From: Methanosarcinales archaeon
Lineage (GTDB): Archaea > Halobacteriota > Methanosarcinia > Methanosarcinales > Methanogasteraceae
Direction: 5' to 3'
Assembly (NCBI GenBank): GCA_030606635.1
Contig: JAUWGA010000020.1
Coordinates: 1 to 14,573, forward strand
DNA: 14,573 bases
Position 1 is the first letter of the stretch; every line of letters begins with the position of its first letter. The position numbers and the translations under genes are program-made. Of the stretch, positions 1 to 5,958 are shown in pieces. A model generated the notes under the pieces. That model saw only the letters and a list, made by a program, of their open reading frames with translations. It did no database searches and was not told the DNA's origin.

Positions 1-1230
1 TTTCCTAATAATTTTAGTAGCATTGACATTATCACTCCATTTACACTCACAAAAAATTGTACTCTTAATTTTTTCGTTTAAAGCTACGACATCGATCTCT
101 TCTTCCTTGTGCCACCACTTCCCGACTCTGGTAAACCGGAACGGCAGAAGTTCTCGCTCATTCAGAACCTCAAGGATCTCCTGAACTATGGTCTCAAAAT
201 GTCTGCCAACGTACTGGTTAAACCGTGGCTTTATGTTTTGGGCAACCATTGCCCCGTTTCCTTTCTCTATCGCATCCATGTCGGGATATACAAACCTGAA
301 CCAGAAATCAAACATGCTGTCGGCGAGAAAATGCATCCCTTTCCTGCTTTTGTAGCTTTCGGTTACAGGTAACATGCGATAGACCAGTTGCAGGTCACTT
401 AAGACTGATAAGTACTTGTTCACTATACTCACGCTTAAACCTGTATCATTGGCTATCAATCCGATTCTGTGATTTCCTTTTGCGATCGATTGGAGAATTG
501 AAAAATAATATCTGGGTTCTGTTAACTCCTGCCTCAACACGAATTCAACGTCCCGGTACAGAAACGAGTCTTCTCTCAGAATAGTATCTTCTATATTCGT
601 AAAAACGTCTTTTTCGGGGTCAGTCTCTATAATATAAGCAGGCGTCCCTCCGAAGACAGAATAAAACTCTACCGCTCGCTCAAAGCGTCCTATGTAATCC
701 AGTATGTGCATAAATGGGATCTGCTTGAGGAGCAGTTGCCCGGTTCTTCTTCCATAAAGCGGACTTTTGTAACCCATCACCTTCGATTCCATCATCGAGA
801 TGCTTGAACCGCAGAGTATCAGGAAGAGTTTTGTTTCTTTGAGCTTGTTGTCCCAGTAATCCTGTAGAATGGAGGGAATCGCAGGATCTTCTTTGATAAG
901 GTATGGAAACTCATCGATGGCTATGATTATCCGCTCATCGGCTTTTCTGTACAGATACTCGAAGAATCCGTCCCATCCTGTGAATTCTGTCTTTCTCAGG
1001 AGTTCGTCGCCAAAGAAGTCTCCAAGTTTTTCTGCAAATGTCCGCAGCTGGAGAGTCTTCGATTCTTCCCGCGCAAGAAGCCGGATGCCGTCATTGTTTA
1101 TGAATTGGTCTATGAGTTCACTTTTTCCGATTCTTCGCCTGCCGTAGATTATGACAAACTCAGCTCTGTTGCTGCCAAACCTTTTGTTGAGGAGTGATAA
1201 TTCTCGTTCTCGATCTATGAATACACTCAT
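1..1230 (-). CDS. Archaeal AAA ATPase with DUF234-like nuclease-fold C-terminus (3' end cut by window)
   Basis: The reading frame is open from an ATG at 1230 to the left edge, 410 codons with no stop, so the C-terminus lies outside. The protein starts MSVFIDREREL, which matches the N-terminus of the archaeal ATPase family. It has a P-loop YGRRRIGKSE near residues 28-37, a Walker B strand ending in IAIDEFPYLI (about 107-116) and a following GSSISMME sensor-like motif. After a winged-helix-like stretch (about 240-285), the last visible residues include EEEIDVVALN and FCECKW. Together these resemble the E/D...ECK core of the PD-(D/E)xK nuclease fold seen in DUF234 C-termini. This multicopy archaeal family has no firm physiological role; toxin-like and mobile-element functions have been suggested. 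The gene is visibly more AT-rich than the downstream genes, which hints at transfer. It follows deoxyhypusine synthase by 69 bases but has its own TATA box. Confidence 0.88.
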   Translation of the reverse strand, partial: MSVFIDRERELSLLNKRFGSNRAEFVIIYGRRRIGKSELIDQFINNDGIRLLAREESKTLQLRTFAEKLGDFFGDELLRKTEFTGWDGFFEYLYRKADERIIIAIDEFPYLIKEDPAIPSILQDYWDNKLKETKLFLILCGSSISMMESKVMGYKSPLYGRRTGQLLLKQIPFMHILDYIGRFERAVEFYSVFGGTPAYIIETDPEKDVFTNIEDTILREDSFLYRDVEFVLRQELTEPRYYFSILQSIAKGNHRIGLIANDTGLSVSIVNKYLSVLSDLQLVYRMLPVTESYKSRKGMHFLADSMFDFWFRFVYPDMDAIEKGNGAMVAQNIKPRFNQYVGRHFETIVQEILEVLNERELLPFRFTRVGKWWHKEEEIDVVALNEKIKSTIFCECKWSDNVNATKIIRK

Positions 1231-1260
1231 AAGTATTATACTTGAGAGTGTACTATAAAT
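1231..1260 (-). promoter_or_regulatory. Promoter of the AAA ATPase gene, with 13-base palindrome
   Basis: On the minus strand a TATA-like box ATTTATAGTA (1251-1260) is centred about 26 bases upstream of the ATG at 1230. That is the normal TATA-to-start distance in archaea, so the mRNA should be leaderless or nearly so. No Shine-Dalgarno sequence is seen. Between box and start codon, 1231-1243 is a perfect odd-centred palindrome, AAGTAT-T-ATACTT, placed where a bound repressor would block initiation. Confidence 0.55.
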
Positions 1261-1299
1261 AATGTACCGCAAAGAAGTGATTTGTGGCGCGGCTATCTA

Positions 1300-2226
1300 T
1301 CACGCAAACCTGCTCCGCACCGCCGCAACGAGAATTGGCAGCGCTATGGTCGCATCCGCATACACAGTGACCGCCTTTGCGTCCTCAGTGATCTTTCCCC
1401 ACGATTTCGCCTCAGAAAGCGTTGCGCCGGAAAGCCCGCCCGGTTCGGGGTGGTCGGTCGTCAACTGGATCGCATAGTCAAATCCCTTCGACGTCATGAG
1501 CGTTCCCTGCAGGATGAAATTCTTCGGAACGCCGCCTCCGATGAAGAGTGCGCCTGACCGCTCGGCATCGAAGCAGATATCGAGGAACTCATGGACATCT
1601 GCAAAGACATCGACATTTAACCGGTTTGTCTGCCGGTATAGCCACGCATGTAGCCCGATCATCGAGTCCTGGATAGCAGGGCAGAATATAGGAACGTCGC
1701 ACTCGTAAGCCGCTCTCAGAATCGAATCCGGGTCATCTAATGACTTTCCGATCTCTGAGAGCATCTCCCGAATCGAGATCTGGTCATCTATATCCTGAAA
1801 GACGTGGAGCAGATGCTCTTCCAAGCTGGCAAAGTGAAGTTCTGGCACGTACACGTCATATATCCGGTCGATCTGCTCGCGACAGAGCGCATCGTCGTCA
1901 GCGACCTCGCTGCCCTTGTAATGCGAGAGTCCAAGCGATTCGATGATGTCGTGCACGAGGTTTGCGCCTGTCGAGACGAGGACATCGATGTGCCGGTCGC
2001 GAATCAGGCCCGATACGATATTCCGCATCCCGGCAGGCACCATCGCGCCGGCGAGTCCGAAGAACTTCGTTGTTGCGTCGTCTTTGAGCATCTCTTCGTA
2101 TATGTCGCACGCCTGCGCGAGTCTTCCCGCGCCAAATCCGCATCCTCCGAGCGCGTGGACAAGACCGTCAACACTCATCCCGGAATCGACCTCTGCATGT
2201 ATGATTGGGCTTTCCAGTTGCATCAT
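1300..2226 (-). CDS. dys: Deoxyhypusine synthase
   Basis: The 308-residue product transfers the aminobutyl group of spermidine to a lysine of archaeal initiation factor aIF5A, the first step of hypusine formation in the cytoplasm. Family motifs are visible: LAGAMVPAGMR (58-68), STGANLVHD (85-93), a GGGVPK motif with the expected catalytic Lys at 235, and SEAKSWGKI (271-279). Length is normal for archaeal members. The frame is open to an ATG at 2322, but the extra 32 residues do not look like the family. The tandem ATGATG at 2226/2223 is preceded by AGGATGATG, a fair ribosome site, and gives the usual N-terminus leading into GMSVDGLV and GCGFGAGRL. It is divergent from the flavoprotein operon. 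A long open frame on the opposite strand is only a shadow. Confidence 0.95.
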   Translation of the reverse strand: MMQLESPIIHAEVDSGMSVDGLVHALGGCGFGAGRLAQACDIYEEMLKDDATTKFFGLAGAMVPAGMRNIVSGLIRDRHIDVLVSTGANLVHDIIESLGLSHYKGSEVADDDALCREQIDRIYDVYVPELHFASLEEHLLHVFQDIDDQISIREMLSEIGKSLDDPDSILRAAYECDVPIFCPAIQDSMIGLHAWLYRQTNRLNVDVFADVHEFLDICFDAERSGALFIGGGVPKNFILQGTLMTSKGFDYAIQLTTDHPEPGGLSGATLSEAKSWGKITEDAKAVTVYADATIALPILVAAVRSRFA

Positions 2227-2257
2227 GTTCACATCATCCTGCCGCGAGGTTATTGGT

Positions 2258-2287
2258 TTCGGGCATGATGGCATCGCCCTGCCCGAA
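2258..2287. repeat. Inverted repeat in the dys/flavoprotein divergent region
   Basis: Perfect 8-base arms, TTCGGGCA (2258-2265) and TGCCCGAA (2280-2287), flank a 14-base spacer that itself contains GATGGCATC, an odd-centred palindrome. It lies upstream of the likely dys start at 2226 and upstream of the flavoprotein promoter. It could be an operator or an RNA hairpin in the dys leader. If dys really starts at 2322 it would be coding. Confidence 0.4.
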
Positions 2288-2326
2288 GACCGCGTAACCT
2301 GACAACCCGACACCCCCGACACAAAC

Positions 2327-2366
2327 CTTTATACCACGGCGGTTAGAGTCGAAGATGGTGATTGAT
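2327..2366 (+). promoter_or_regulatory. TATA box and GGTGATT ribosome site of the flavoprotein-PmbA operon
   Basis: A TATA-like element, CTTTATACC (2327-2335), predicts a transcript start near 2355-2358. The ribosome site GGTGATT at 2357-2363 precedes the ATG at 2367, which favours 2367 over the in-frame ATG at 2355. A leaderless start at 2355 cannot be excluded. Confidence 0.55.
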
Positions 2367-2765
2367 ATGGTCAAAATGCCACCAGAGGTACAGGAAGTTA
2401 TAAACAAGCAAAGTCCGGTCCCGGTTGCCACCGCGGATCCTGACGGCAAGCCGAACGTGGTCTTCGTAGGATTCTTAAGGATCGTGGATGACGAGACGAT
2501 CCAGATCGCGGACAACTTCTTTGACAAGACTGCAGCAAACATGGAAGCGAATCCGCAGGTCTCGATCGTTGGTTATGACGGCAAGAAGTCGTTTCAGGTC
2601 AAGGGCAGGGTCGAGATCGTGACAGAGGGTCCGGTGTACGAGGATGTGAAAGCATGGGTTCATGCCAAGAGCAAAGCACTGCCAGCGAAAGCCGCAGTTG
2701 TCATGCACGTCGAAGAGGTATACGACGCGATGTATGGGCCGGATGCAGGAAAACGCATAACGTGA
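2367..2765 (+). CDS. Pyridoxamine 5'-phosphate oxidase-like FMN-binding protein
   Basis: This 132-residue protein has the split-barrel flavin-binding fold. The N-terminal pattern MPPEVQEVINKQSPVPVATADPDGKPNVVFVGF, followed by IQIADNFFDKTAANMEANPQVSI and FQVKGRVEI, is typical of short single-domain PNPOx-related proteins. These are usually FMN-dependent reductases or of unknown substrate; true PNPOx enzymes are longer. The substrate cannot be told from the sequence. The start at 2367 is chosen from GGTGATT three bases upstream; an in-frame ATG at 2355 adds four residues. It is first in an operon, 12 bases ahead of the next gene, whose ribosome site overlaps the region of this gene's stop codon. 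Confidence 0.85.
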   Translation: MVKMPPEVQEVINKQSPVPVATADPDGKPNVVFVGFLRIVDDETIQIADNFFDKTAANMEANPQVSIVGYDGKKSFQVKGRVEIVTEGPVYEDVKAWVHAKSKALPAKAAVVMHVEEVYDAMYGPDAGKRIT

Positions 2766-2766
2766 T

Positions 2767-2774
2767 GGTGATTT
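2767..2774 (+). promoter_or_regulatory. GGTGAT ribosome site supporting a TTG start
   Basis: GGTGATTT lies just after the flavoprotein stop codon and three bases before TTG at 2778. The arrangement is nearly the same as GGTGATT before the ATG at 2367. This supports TTG as the start of the small downstream gene, as no ATG is available near its 5' end. Confidence 0.6.
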
Positions 2775-2777
2775 GAT

Positions 2778-3077
2778 TTGAGCGAAAAAGTACTGGGAAT
2801 TGAAGATCTGCTTGGAGATGAGGAGGAACTCGTAGAGGAACAGGAGGGATTGTACGACCTTGTAATCCCGCCGGGTGTTCCGGTGTCCCTGATAGAGGAA
2901 CTGGCAGCAGAGTTCGATCTCGAACCACATGCCAAGACATCCAGCGGATCGGTTGAGGATGGTGAGCTCTTCGATATGGCACTGATCGTGCTCAGGGGCG
3001 ACCTTGAGACCGTGCGGCGTGCAGAGAAATATCTCTTTGATGTATTCGATGAGCGGATCAGTTGTTTTGATGGCTGA
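2778..3077 (+). CDS. Small acidic protein of unknown function
   Basis: I do not recognise this 99-residue protein. It begins at TTG behind a good GGTGAT site. Residues about 5-25 are strongly acidic (GDEEELVEEQEG). The rest looks like a compact alpha/beta domain with an IPPGVPVSLIEELAAEFDL segment and a C-terminal LIVLRGDLETVRRAEKYLFDVFDERI segment, which suggests a strand followed by an amphipathic helix. No signal peptide, membrane segment, metal site or cysteine cluster is seen (a single Cys lies near the end). It sits between the flavoprotein (12-base gap) and the PmbA-like gene (6-base gap), so the three are probably co-transcribed. That suggests, but does not show, a role linked to one of them. 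Codon use looks like its neighbours. Confidence 0.75.
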   Translation: MSEKVLGIEDLLGDEEELVEEQEGLYDLVIPPGVPVSLIEELAAEFDLEPHAKTSSGSVEDGELFDMALIVLRGDLETVRRAEKYLFDVFDERISCFDG

Positions 3078-3083
3078 TCCTCG

Positions 3084-4391
3084 ATGATCCCGCTCGCATC
3101 ACAGGCGATTGAGTATGCACGCAGCAGCGGTGCCGATGAAGTCGAGGCGTACTGCGTAACAGACCGGTCGGTCAGCATCAACACCAAACTTGAGCATATC
3201 GAGTATGCCATAGAATCGTTCGCACGAGGGATCGGCATCCGTGCCATCGTTTCAGGTGCCGTCGGGTTCTCGAGCACAAATCACGAAGACAGCATCGAAG
3301 AGGCGTCCCTGCTTGCTATGCGGTCAGCCCGGGCATCCCAGCCAGACCCTGACTGGAGCAGTCTTCCGCATCAAGGATCGTACCCCGCGGTTCACGGCGT
3401 CTTCGATCAGAAACTTGCAGGGATCGAGCTTCCCGAATGCGTCGAACTGGCTGCCGACCTGATTCGCGGCGTTACATCCGCAGGCGCGGTTCCAACGTCG
3501 GGCGGGCTTGCGGTCTCGACAGGAACTGGCTACATCGTAAACACAAACGGCATCGAGCATACCGAAGAAGGGACCTCGATTGCCGCATCGATCGAGTGCA
3601 TCGTAAAGGACGGGTCCGGCATATCCACTGCTTATGAGTTCGACATCTCAAGGAACCTTGACATCGACACGTACGAGATCGGGAAGCGTGCAGGCGAACT
3701 TGCGAAACAATCACTGCACGGCGGAAAAATAGAGACTGCGAGGACTGCGGTGCTGTTCTGCCCGCTTGCGATCGCTGACATCCTTGAATATACTTTTATG
3801 CCCTCCCTAAGTGCCGACAACGTGCAGAAAGGCAGGTCGATGCTCTCAAAGATCGGGGCAGAGGTTGCGGCAGGCGAACTTACAATATGCGACGACGGAT
3901 TGCGCACTGGCGGGATAGGAACAGCGCAAACCGATGACGAGGGCACGCCCTCCCAAAAGACCGTCGTGATCGAAGACGGAATCCTCAAAAACCACCTGCA
4001 TGACGCGTACACGGCAGGGAAGGCAGACCTTGCGAGCACAGGAAACGCCATGCGCTCCGGGTACGGTACAACGCCGTCTATCGATGTGCGCAATCTTGTG
4101 ATCGAGTATCCGCCAAGCGATATAGTTGCAGAGACACAGAATGGAGTGCTCGTCCACTCGGTGATCGGCGCACACACTGCAAACCCGTATTCAGGGGATT
4201 TTTCGATAGAAGCCAGAAATTCTTTTCTGGTAGGGAACGGTGAGGTCAAGCAACCTATAAAATCGCTTATGATCGCCGGAAATATCTTTGATATGCTCAA
4301 AAACATCGATGGCGCCGGAGCAGACCTCCGTGCTATCGGTGGGATCGTTGTTCCGACGCTGCGCGTTCCTGATATGCAGGTCATCGGCTAA
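3084..4391 (+). CDS. pmbA: PmbA/TldE-like member of the TldD/PmbA metalloprotease family
   Basis: The 435-residue product matches the PmbA (TldE) half of the TldD/TldE peptidase, a cytoplasmic heterodimer that degrades or trims peptides, studied mainly in bacterial microcin maturation. The N-terminal domain (about 5-200) contains GADEVEAY and FARGIGIRAIVSGAVGFSST. The C-terminal domain (about 215-430) carries the family patterns FCPLAIADIL, GYGTTPSIDVRNL, GAHTANPYSGDFSIEARN (about 360-377) and GGIVVPTLRVPDMQVIG at the end. There is no HExxxH zinc motif, as expected for PmbA, whose TldD partner carries the metal. No tldD gene is in the window. The start at ATG 3084 follows the upstream stop by six bases, with a weak GGCTGATC ribosome site. 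Confidence 0.9.
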   Translation: MIPLASQAIEYARSSGADEVEAYCVTDRSVSINTKLEHIEYAIESFARGIGIRAIVSGAVGFSSTNHEDSIEEASLLAMRSARASQPDPDWSSLPHQGSYPAVHGVFDQKLAGIELPECVELAADLIRGVTSAGAVPTSGGLAVSTGTGYIVNTNGIEHTEEGTSIAASIECIVKDGSGISTAYEFDISRNLDIDTYEIGKRAGELAKQSLHGGKIETARTAVLFCPLAIADILEYTFMPSLSADNVQKGRSMLSKIGAEVAAGELTICDDGLRTGGIGTAQTDDEGTPSQKTVVIEDGILKNHLHDAYTAGKADLASTGNAMRSGYGTTPSIDVRNLVIEYPPSDIVAETQNGVLVHSVIGAHTANPYSGDFSIEARNSFLVGNGEVKQPIKSLMIAGNIFDMLKNIDGAGADLRAIGGIVVPTLRVPDMQVIG

Positions 4392-4394
4392 CCT

Positions 4395-4489
4395 GCAGAG
4401 AGCACAGAGTCGCCTATCCTCTTACACCCTCTGCATGCTGTCAACGGATTTGCTGACGCAATTTCGCGGTTAAATTCCCTGCTTTAACC
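4395..4489 (+). repeat. Intergenic imperfect inverted-repeat element, copy A
   Basis: The left arm GCAGAGAGCACAGAG (4395-4409) pairs imperfectly with CTCTGCATGCTGTC (4429-4442), followed by AACGGATTTG and CGCGGTTAAATTCCC. Copy B (5869-5951) has the same order of parts. A further inverted repeat, GGTTAAA (4468-4474) with TTTAACC (4483-4489), closes the element. It lies in the gap between the convergent pmbA and ftsZ genes and might serve as the pmbA transcript end, though no T-run follows on the plus strand. Confidence 0.5.
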
Positions 4490-4494
4490 CAATA

Positions 4495-4538
4495 ATCTAA
4501 AATAAAAAAATAGGGATCATCGAATATATTCGATGATC
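4495..4538 (-). terminator. Terminator-like palindrome plus T-run at the end of ftsZ
   Basis: Positions 4515-4538 are a perfect 24-base palindrome with arms GATCATCGAATA and TATTCGATGATC. Read on the minus strand it is followed by CCCTATTTTTTTATTTTA, so the order is hairpin then T-run. The palindrome contains the last codons of ftsZ and its stop codon (4517-4519). Archaeal termination relies mainly on the T-run; the hairpin may add stability to the mRNA end. Confidence 0.65.
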
Positions 4539-5668
4539 GGTCCCCTGTGACCTCTGCCAATCACTGGCATCGGTTCCATCTGTTTTACTTCACCCTCCAC
4601 CGAGCGGATCGGGACACGCTGCTGCTGTGCCTGTCCGAGTATCTGTGCCGATTCGACGCCGGTCATGATCGCCATCACGCGCACGCCGCCTTCGTACTCT
4701 TCCTCGATCCTTGCGCCCCAGATCACATTCGCATGGGAGCTTAATTCGTATGTGAGCGAACTTGCGATCTCCTCTGCTTCCTTAAGCGTGAGATCCGGTC
4801 CGCCTGTGATGTGCACGAGGCAGCCGGTAGCGCCCCTGTAATCCACGTCCAGCAGCGGATGGTTCAATGCTGAACGGACCACATCGCTTGATTTGTCCCG
4901 CGTCTTTGACTCGCCAAAGAGCATCACTGCAACCCCTCCGCAGTTCATAACCGTCCTCATGTCGGCATAATCGAGATTTATCAGCGAGTCCTTTGTAATC
5001 GTATCGGATATGCCCTTGACGGTCTCGGAGATCAACTGATCCATAACTGAAAACGCCTGTTTCATCGGCAGATTCGGCACGTAGTTGAGCAGACGGTTGT
5101 TATCGAGCGCGATCACGGTGTGCGCTGCGTCACTCAACTCCTGAAGCCCTGTCTCCGCCTTGATGGCGCGGGCACGTTCCACATGAAACGGCGTGGACAC
5201 CATTCCAACAACGATTGCGCCACATTCCCGTGCGATATCAGCGACCACCGGTGCAACTCCTGTGCCTGTGCCGCCACCCATACCAGCAGTGACAAAGACC
5301 AGGTCCGACTCTGCAAGGACCTCGCTCAGCGTTCCGCGCGCAAGTTCGGCAGCCCGCCTCCCGACGTCAGGATCTCCCCCCGCGCCAAGACCCCGTGTGA
5401 TCGATTTGCCGACCAGTATCTTCTTATCAGCCCTGCATCGATCCAGATCCTGCTTGTCGGTATTGATTGCGATGATATCCACGCCATCGATGCCGATGTC
5501 ATGCATTCTGGTCGATGTATTATTCCCCGCGCCACCGCAACCGACGATCAGTATACGTGGCGTTCCAAGTAGCTCTGCATCAGCGAACTCCGCTATCTCG
5601 TCATTGGCTTTCCGATACAGTTCTTCCTTCTCAGTGTACCCTAGTGCGTTGTTTACAATTGTTTGCAT
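4517..5668 (-). CDS. ftsZ: Cell division GTPase FtsZ (FtsZ2-type)
   Basis: This is a 383-residue tubulin-like GTPase that polymerises at the division ring. The nucleotide-binding region starts with ILIVGCGGAGNN (39-50), and the tubulin signature GMGGGTGTG is at 129-137. The T7 synergy loop NLDYAD (231-236) has both acidic residues needed for GTP hydrolysis across the filament interface. MQTIVNNAL at the start, INTDKQDL, DNNRLLNYVPNLP, VIWGARI and VRVMAIMTGV place it with archaeal FtsZ2 rather than FtsZ1 or CetZ. The C-terminus is a proline/glutamine-containing linker ending in a short hydrophobic peptide, GPIIEYIR, the likely partner-binding tail. The start at ATG 5668 has GAGGGG six bases upstream. 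It appears to be a single gene with its own promoter and terminator. No second ftsZ or sepF is seen here. Confidence 0.97.
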   Translation of the reverse strand: MQTIVNNALGYTEKEELYRKANDEIAEFADAELLGTPRILIVGCGGAGNNTSTRMHDIGIDGVDIIAINTDKQDLDRCRADKKILVGKSITRGLGAGGDPDVGRRAAELARGTLSEVLAESDLVFVTAGMGGGTGTGVAPVVADIARECGAIVVGMVSTPFHVERARAIKAETGLQELSDAAHTVIALDNNRLLNYVPNLPMKQAFSVMDQLISETVKGISDTITKDSLINLDYADMRTVMNCGGVAVMLFGESKTRDKSSDVVRSALNHPLLDVDYRGATGCLVHITGGPDLTLKEAEEIASSLTYELSSHANVIWGARIEEEYEGGVRVMAIMTGVESAQILGQAQQQRVPIRSVEGEVKQMEPMPVIGRGHRGPIIEYIR

Positions 5669-5674
5669 TTCCGT

Positions 5675-5720
5675 CCCCTCATGACATTCTATGCGTTTTG
5701 CATCCCTATTTTATATAGTA
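5675..5720 (-). promoter_or_regulatory. ftsZ promoter and ribosome binding site
   Basis: On the minus strand TACTATATAAAA (5709-5720) is a strong TATA box. It predicts a transcript start near 5688 and a leader of about 20 bases. The ribosome site GAGGGG (complement of 5675-5680) sits six bases before the ATG. A second AT-run further upstream (about 5735-5760) may be an additional promoter element. Confidence 0.65.
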
Positions 5721-5868
5721 GATGCCTAAATAAGATTGATATTAATCATATATATAGTTTGCGGGGTGGTGGGGCTGCCATGACTCGTGACATTGACTGA
5801 TGCCCAAAAATTCGCTACATTTGCAGGTATAATCCGGACAAGCCGCAACCAAACAGGAAATTAAGCCC
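5721..5868. other. Non-coding spacer upstream of ftsZ
   Basis: This is part of the 290-base gap between the secretion ATPase stop and ftsZ. It holds an AT-rich tract at about 5725-5760, then a G-rich run GGGGTGGTGGGG near 5763-5774. I see no gene, tRNA or convincing short reading frame. The rest of the gap is the ftsZ promoter and repeat copy B. Confidence 0.5.
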
Positions 5869-5951
5869 AGAGGAGTACGCAGAGCCCCTTTCACCGGGTA
5901 CTCTACGCGCTACCAACGACTTTGATAACACCTTCCGCGGTTAAATCCCCC
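5869..5951 (+). repeat. Intergenic imperfect inverted-repeat element, copy B
   Basis: The left arm AGAGGAGTACGCAGAG (5869-5884) pairs imperfectly with CTCTACGCGCTACC (5901-5914), followed by AACGACTTTG and GCGGTTAAATCCCCC (5937-5951). Against copy A the shared parts come in the same order: a CTCT...GC...C right arm, then AACG..TTTG, then CGCGGTTAAAT.CCC. It lies just beyond the 3' end of the secretion ATPase gene. Confidence 0.5.
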
Positions 5952-5958
5952 ACTTCAA

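Noticed and set aside
1804..2268. A 154-codon open frame on the plus strand opposite deoxyhypusine synthase
   Set aside because: The minus-strand protein has full family motifs throughout; the plus-strand translation shows none.
3632..4384. A 250-codon open frame on the minus strand opposite pmbA
   Set aside because: It lies wholly inside a clearly recognised gene, has no family-like motifs and is explained by the codon bias of pmbA.
5763..5774. G-quadruplex in the ftsZ upstream gap
   Set aside because: GGGGTGGTGGGG would allow at most a weak two-layer structure; support is too thin.
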